This document shows, piece by piece, positions 24,278 to 25,214 of a stretch of DNA of 25,214 nt. The notes below the pieces were generated by a model. The model searched no databases. It worked only from the letters and a program-made list of their open reading frames with translations, and was not told the DNA's origin. The stretch lies in assembly GCF_050337105.1 (NCBI RefSeq), contig NZ_JAKJSQ010000058.1, positions 1-25,214 of the forward strand, given 5' to 3'. Each line of letters opens with the position of its first letter. Position 1 is the first letter of the stretch. Source of the stretch: Aliivibrio_A kagoshimensis. Its GTDB lineage: Bacteria > Pseudomonadota > Gammaproteobacteria > Enterobacterales > Vibrionaceae. A program made the position numbers and the translations under genes.

Positions 24278-25138
24278 ATGAATTTAAAACAGAGAATAAA
24301 ACTGCCACTGCTACTTCTGCTTTCACTGACTCTGCTCAGTGGCTGCTTTCTTTTCCCCCCGACAATTCAAGAGCTGTGTGATGAGAGTCCAGCCCTAAAG
24401 TGTACTGACCTAAATATGAACGATGGGCAGTGTAAAAAAGACCGTCATGCCTTAGTTCGCCAACGGTTAGTGGTGGTTAACGACAACAGTGATACCAACA
24501 GGCTTGAACTGTTAAAAATAACAAAGACGTATGAACAGTGCATTACCCTTGCGGCTCAAATCGAAGTTAAAACCCTAAAATACATCAAAACACGACGGGC
24601 CACCGCGCTGCATAATGTCAATAAAGAGGTCGCGTCTTTAGAAAAAAGCTTACGTCAGTCTCACGATCCAAGCATTATTTACTACCAATGGAGCCAAGGT
24701 GATGACTATGCGTTAACGAAACTGAAAAAACTTGAAGGTACCGGTAAACTGCAAACCAGCGAATTACAGTTAGCGCTGTCAACGTATTATATGAAACGCG
24801 ATCCAGACAAAACCATGATGCTACTTCATCAATCATTAAAGCTGGCAAAGCCTGAGCAAGATATCTCGAAACAGATTCAAACACTGGCGACCATTAACCA
24901 TAAACACGGCAGTAAACAACACGCTTATTTATGGGCTCAAGTGGGTAAATCGTTCGGTTTACCTATTGTCTCTGATACTCAGCTCAACCGTCTCTACTCG
25001 TTAGACCAACATCAGGTAGACAAATTAAAGGCGGCTGCCGATGTGATTACAGAAGCCCTTCAAGAAGGGAAATTTAACGAGAAACTATTGCCCGCCGTTG
25101 TGCGGGCCAACTGTCACCATGACGAAGCGAAGGCATAA
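24278..25138 (+). CDS. DUF2989 family lipoprotein
   Basis: Predicted lipid-anchored envelope protein of unknown function. The ATG with AAGG 6 bases upstream gives 286 residues beginning with a lipoprotein signal: MNLKQRIK, a leucine-rich core and lipobox LSGC with Cys23. An upstream in-frame GTG would add 16 residues before the signal and is unlikely. After the anchor come several cysteines (ELCDESPALKC, GQCKKD), then helical segments with a TPR-like rhythm (ALSTYYMKRDPDKTMMLLHQSLKLAK). Members are common in Vibrionaceae and related marine orders, one of the grounds for the taxonomic guess. The last 76 bases of the window after it are AT-rich with no feature I can support. Confidence 0.8.
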   Translation: MNLKQRIKLPLLLLLSLTLLSGCFLFPPTIQELCDESPALKCTDLNMNDGQCKKDRHALVRQRLVVVNDNSDTNRLELLKITKTYEQCITLAAQIEVKTLKYIKTRRATALHNVNKEVASLEKSLRQSHDPSIIYYQWSQGDDYALTKLKKLEGTGKLQTSELQLALSTYYMKRDPDKTMMLLHQSLKLAKPEQDISKQIQTLATINHKHGSKQHAYLWAQVGKSFGLPIVSDTQLNRLYSLDQHQVDKLKAAADVITEALQEGKFNEKLLPAVVRANCHHDEAKA

Positions 25139-25214
25139 CCCTTTTTTTGCATCAAATAATATTTAATCAATTGAAAAATAAAGACAAAAATAATTTCCAC
25201 CCGTAAAATAATCC

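Noticed and set aside
1..25214. CRISPR arrays, tRNA or rRNA genes, insertion sequences, integrases
   Set aside because: No regularly spaced repeats, no transposase or integrase-like protein and no recognisable RNA gene were seen by eye on either strand.

Overview
The window reads as chromosomal DNA of a marine gammaproteobacterium, most likely Vibrionaceae. Grounds: the core block mnmH-selD-fadH-sppA-ansA-yeaC followed by a DUF2989 lipoprotein, E. coli-like protein lengths, AT-rich intergenic regions and a FadR-type operator. No taxonomic search was possible, so genus is open.

Layout. (1) 1-4573: an AT-rich leader with operator-like repeats, then a four-gene plus-strand sugar operon: periplasmic binding protein, single-domain ATPase and permease of a ribose-type ABC importer, and a MelA-like family 4 glycosidase. 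It ends at a hairpin shared with the convergent next gene. (2) 4584-5373: a lone minus-strand PEP-CTERM exported protein with a good sigma-54 promoter match upstream. (3) 5551-7518: topB, minus strand. (4) 7600-16341: the accessory centrepiece. Nine tightly packed minus-strand genes, with start/stop overlaps or gaps of at most 6 bases, run in transcription order DarA-like, DarB-like ketosynthase, 145-aa unknown protein, BtrH-like acyltransferase/peptidase-fold protein, ABC ATPase, ABC-2 permease, acyl carrier protein, FabF-type ketosynthase, and an inactive ketosynthase-like protein. A SAM methyltransferase lies just upstream. (5) 16384-25138: a terminator, then core genes: mnmH and selD (tRNA selenation), fadH (unsaturated fatty acid oxidation), divergent sppA, ansA, yeaC and a DUF2989 lipoprotein.

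How the genes may work together. In the accessory block, the ACP and the FabF-type ketosynthase (perhaps with its inactive partner) would build or hold an acyl or beta-ketoacyl chain. DarB and DarA would join two chains into a cyclohexanedione and aromatise it to a dialkylresorcinol-type product. The BtrH-like protein could transfer an acyl group from the ACP to an acceptor, the methyltransferase could decorate, and the ABC-2 exporter could move the product out. The DarA/DarB and BtrH assignments rest on recognised family motifs; the assembled pathway and its product are inference. In E. coli K-12 topB and selD are neighbours, so this block looks like an insertion between conserved genes.
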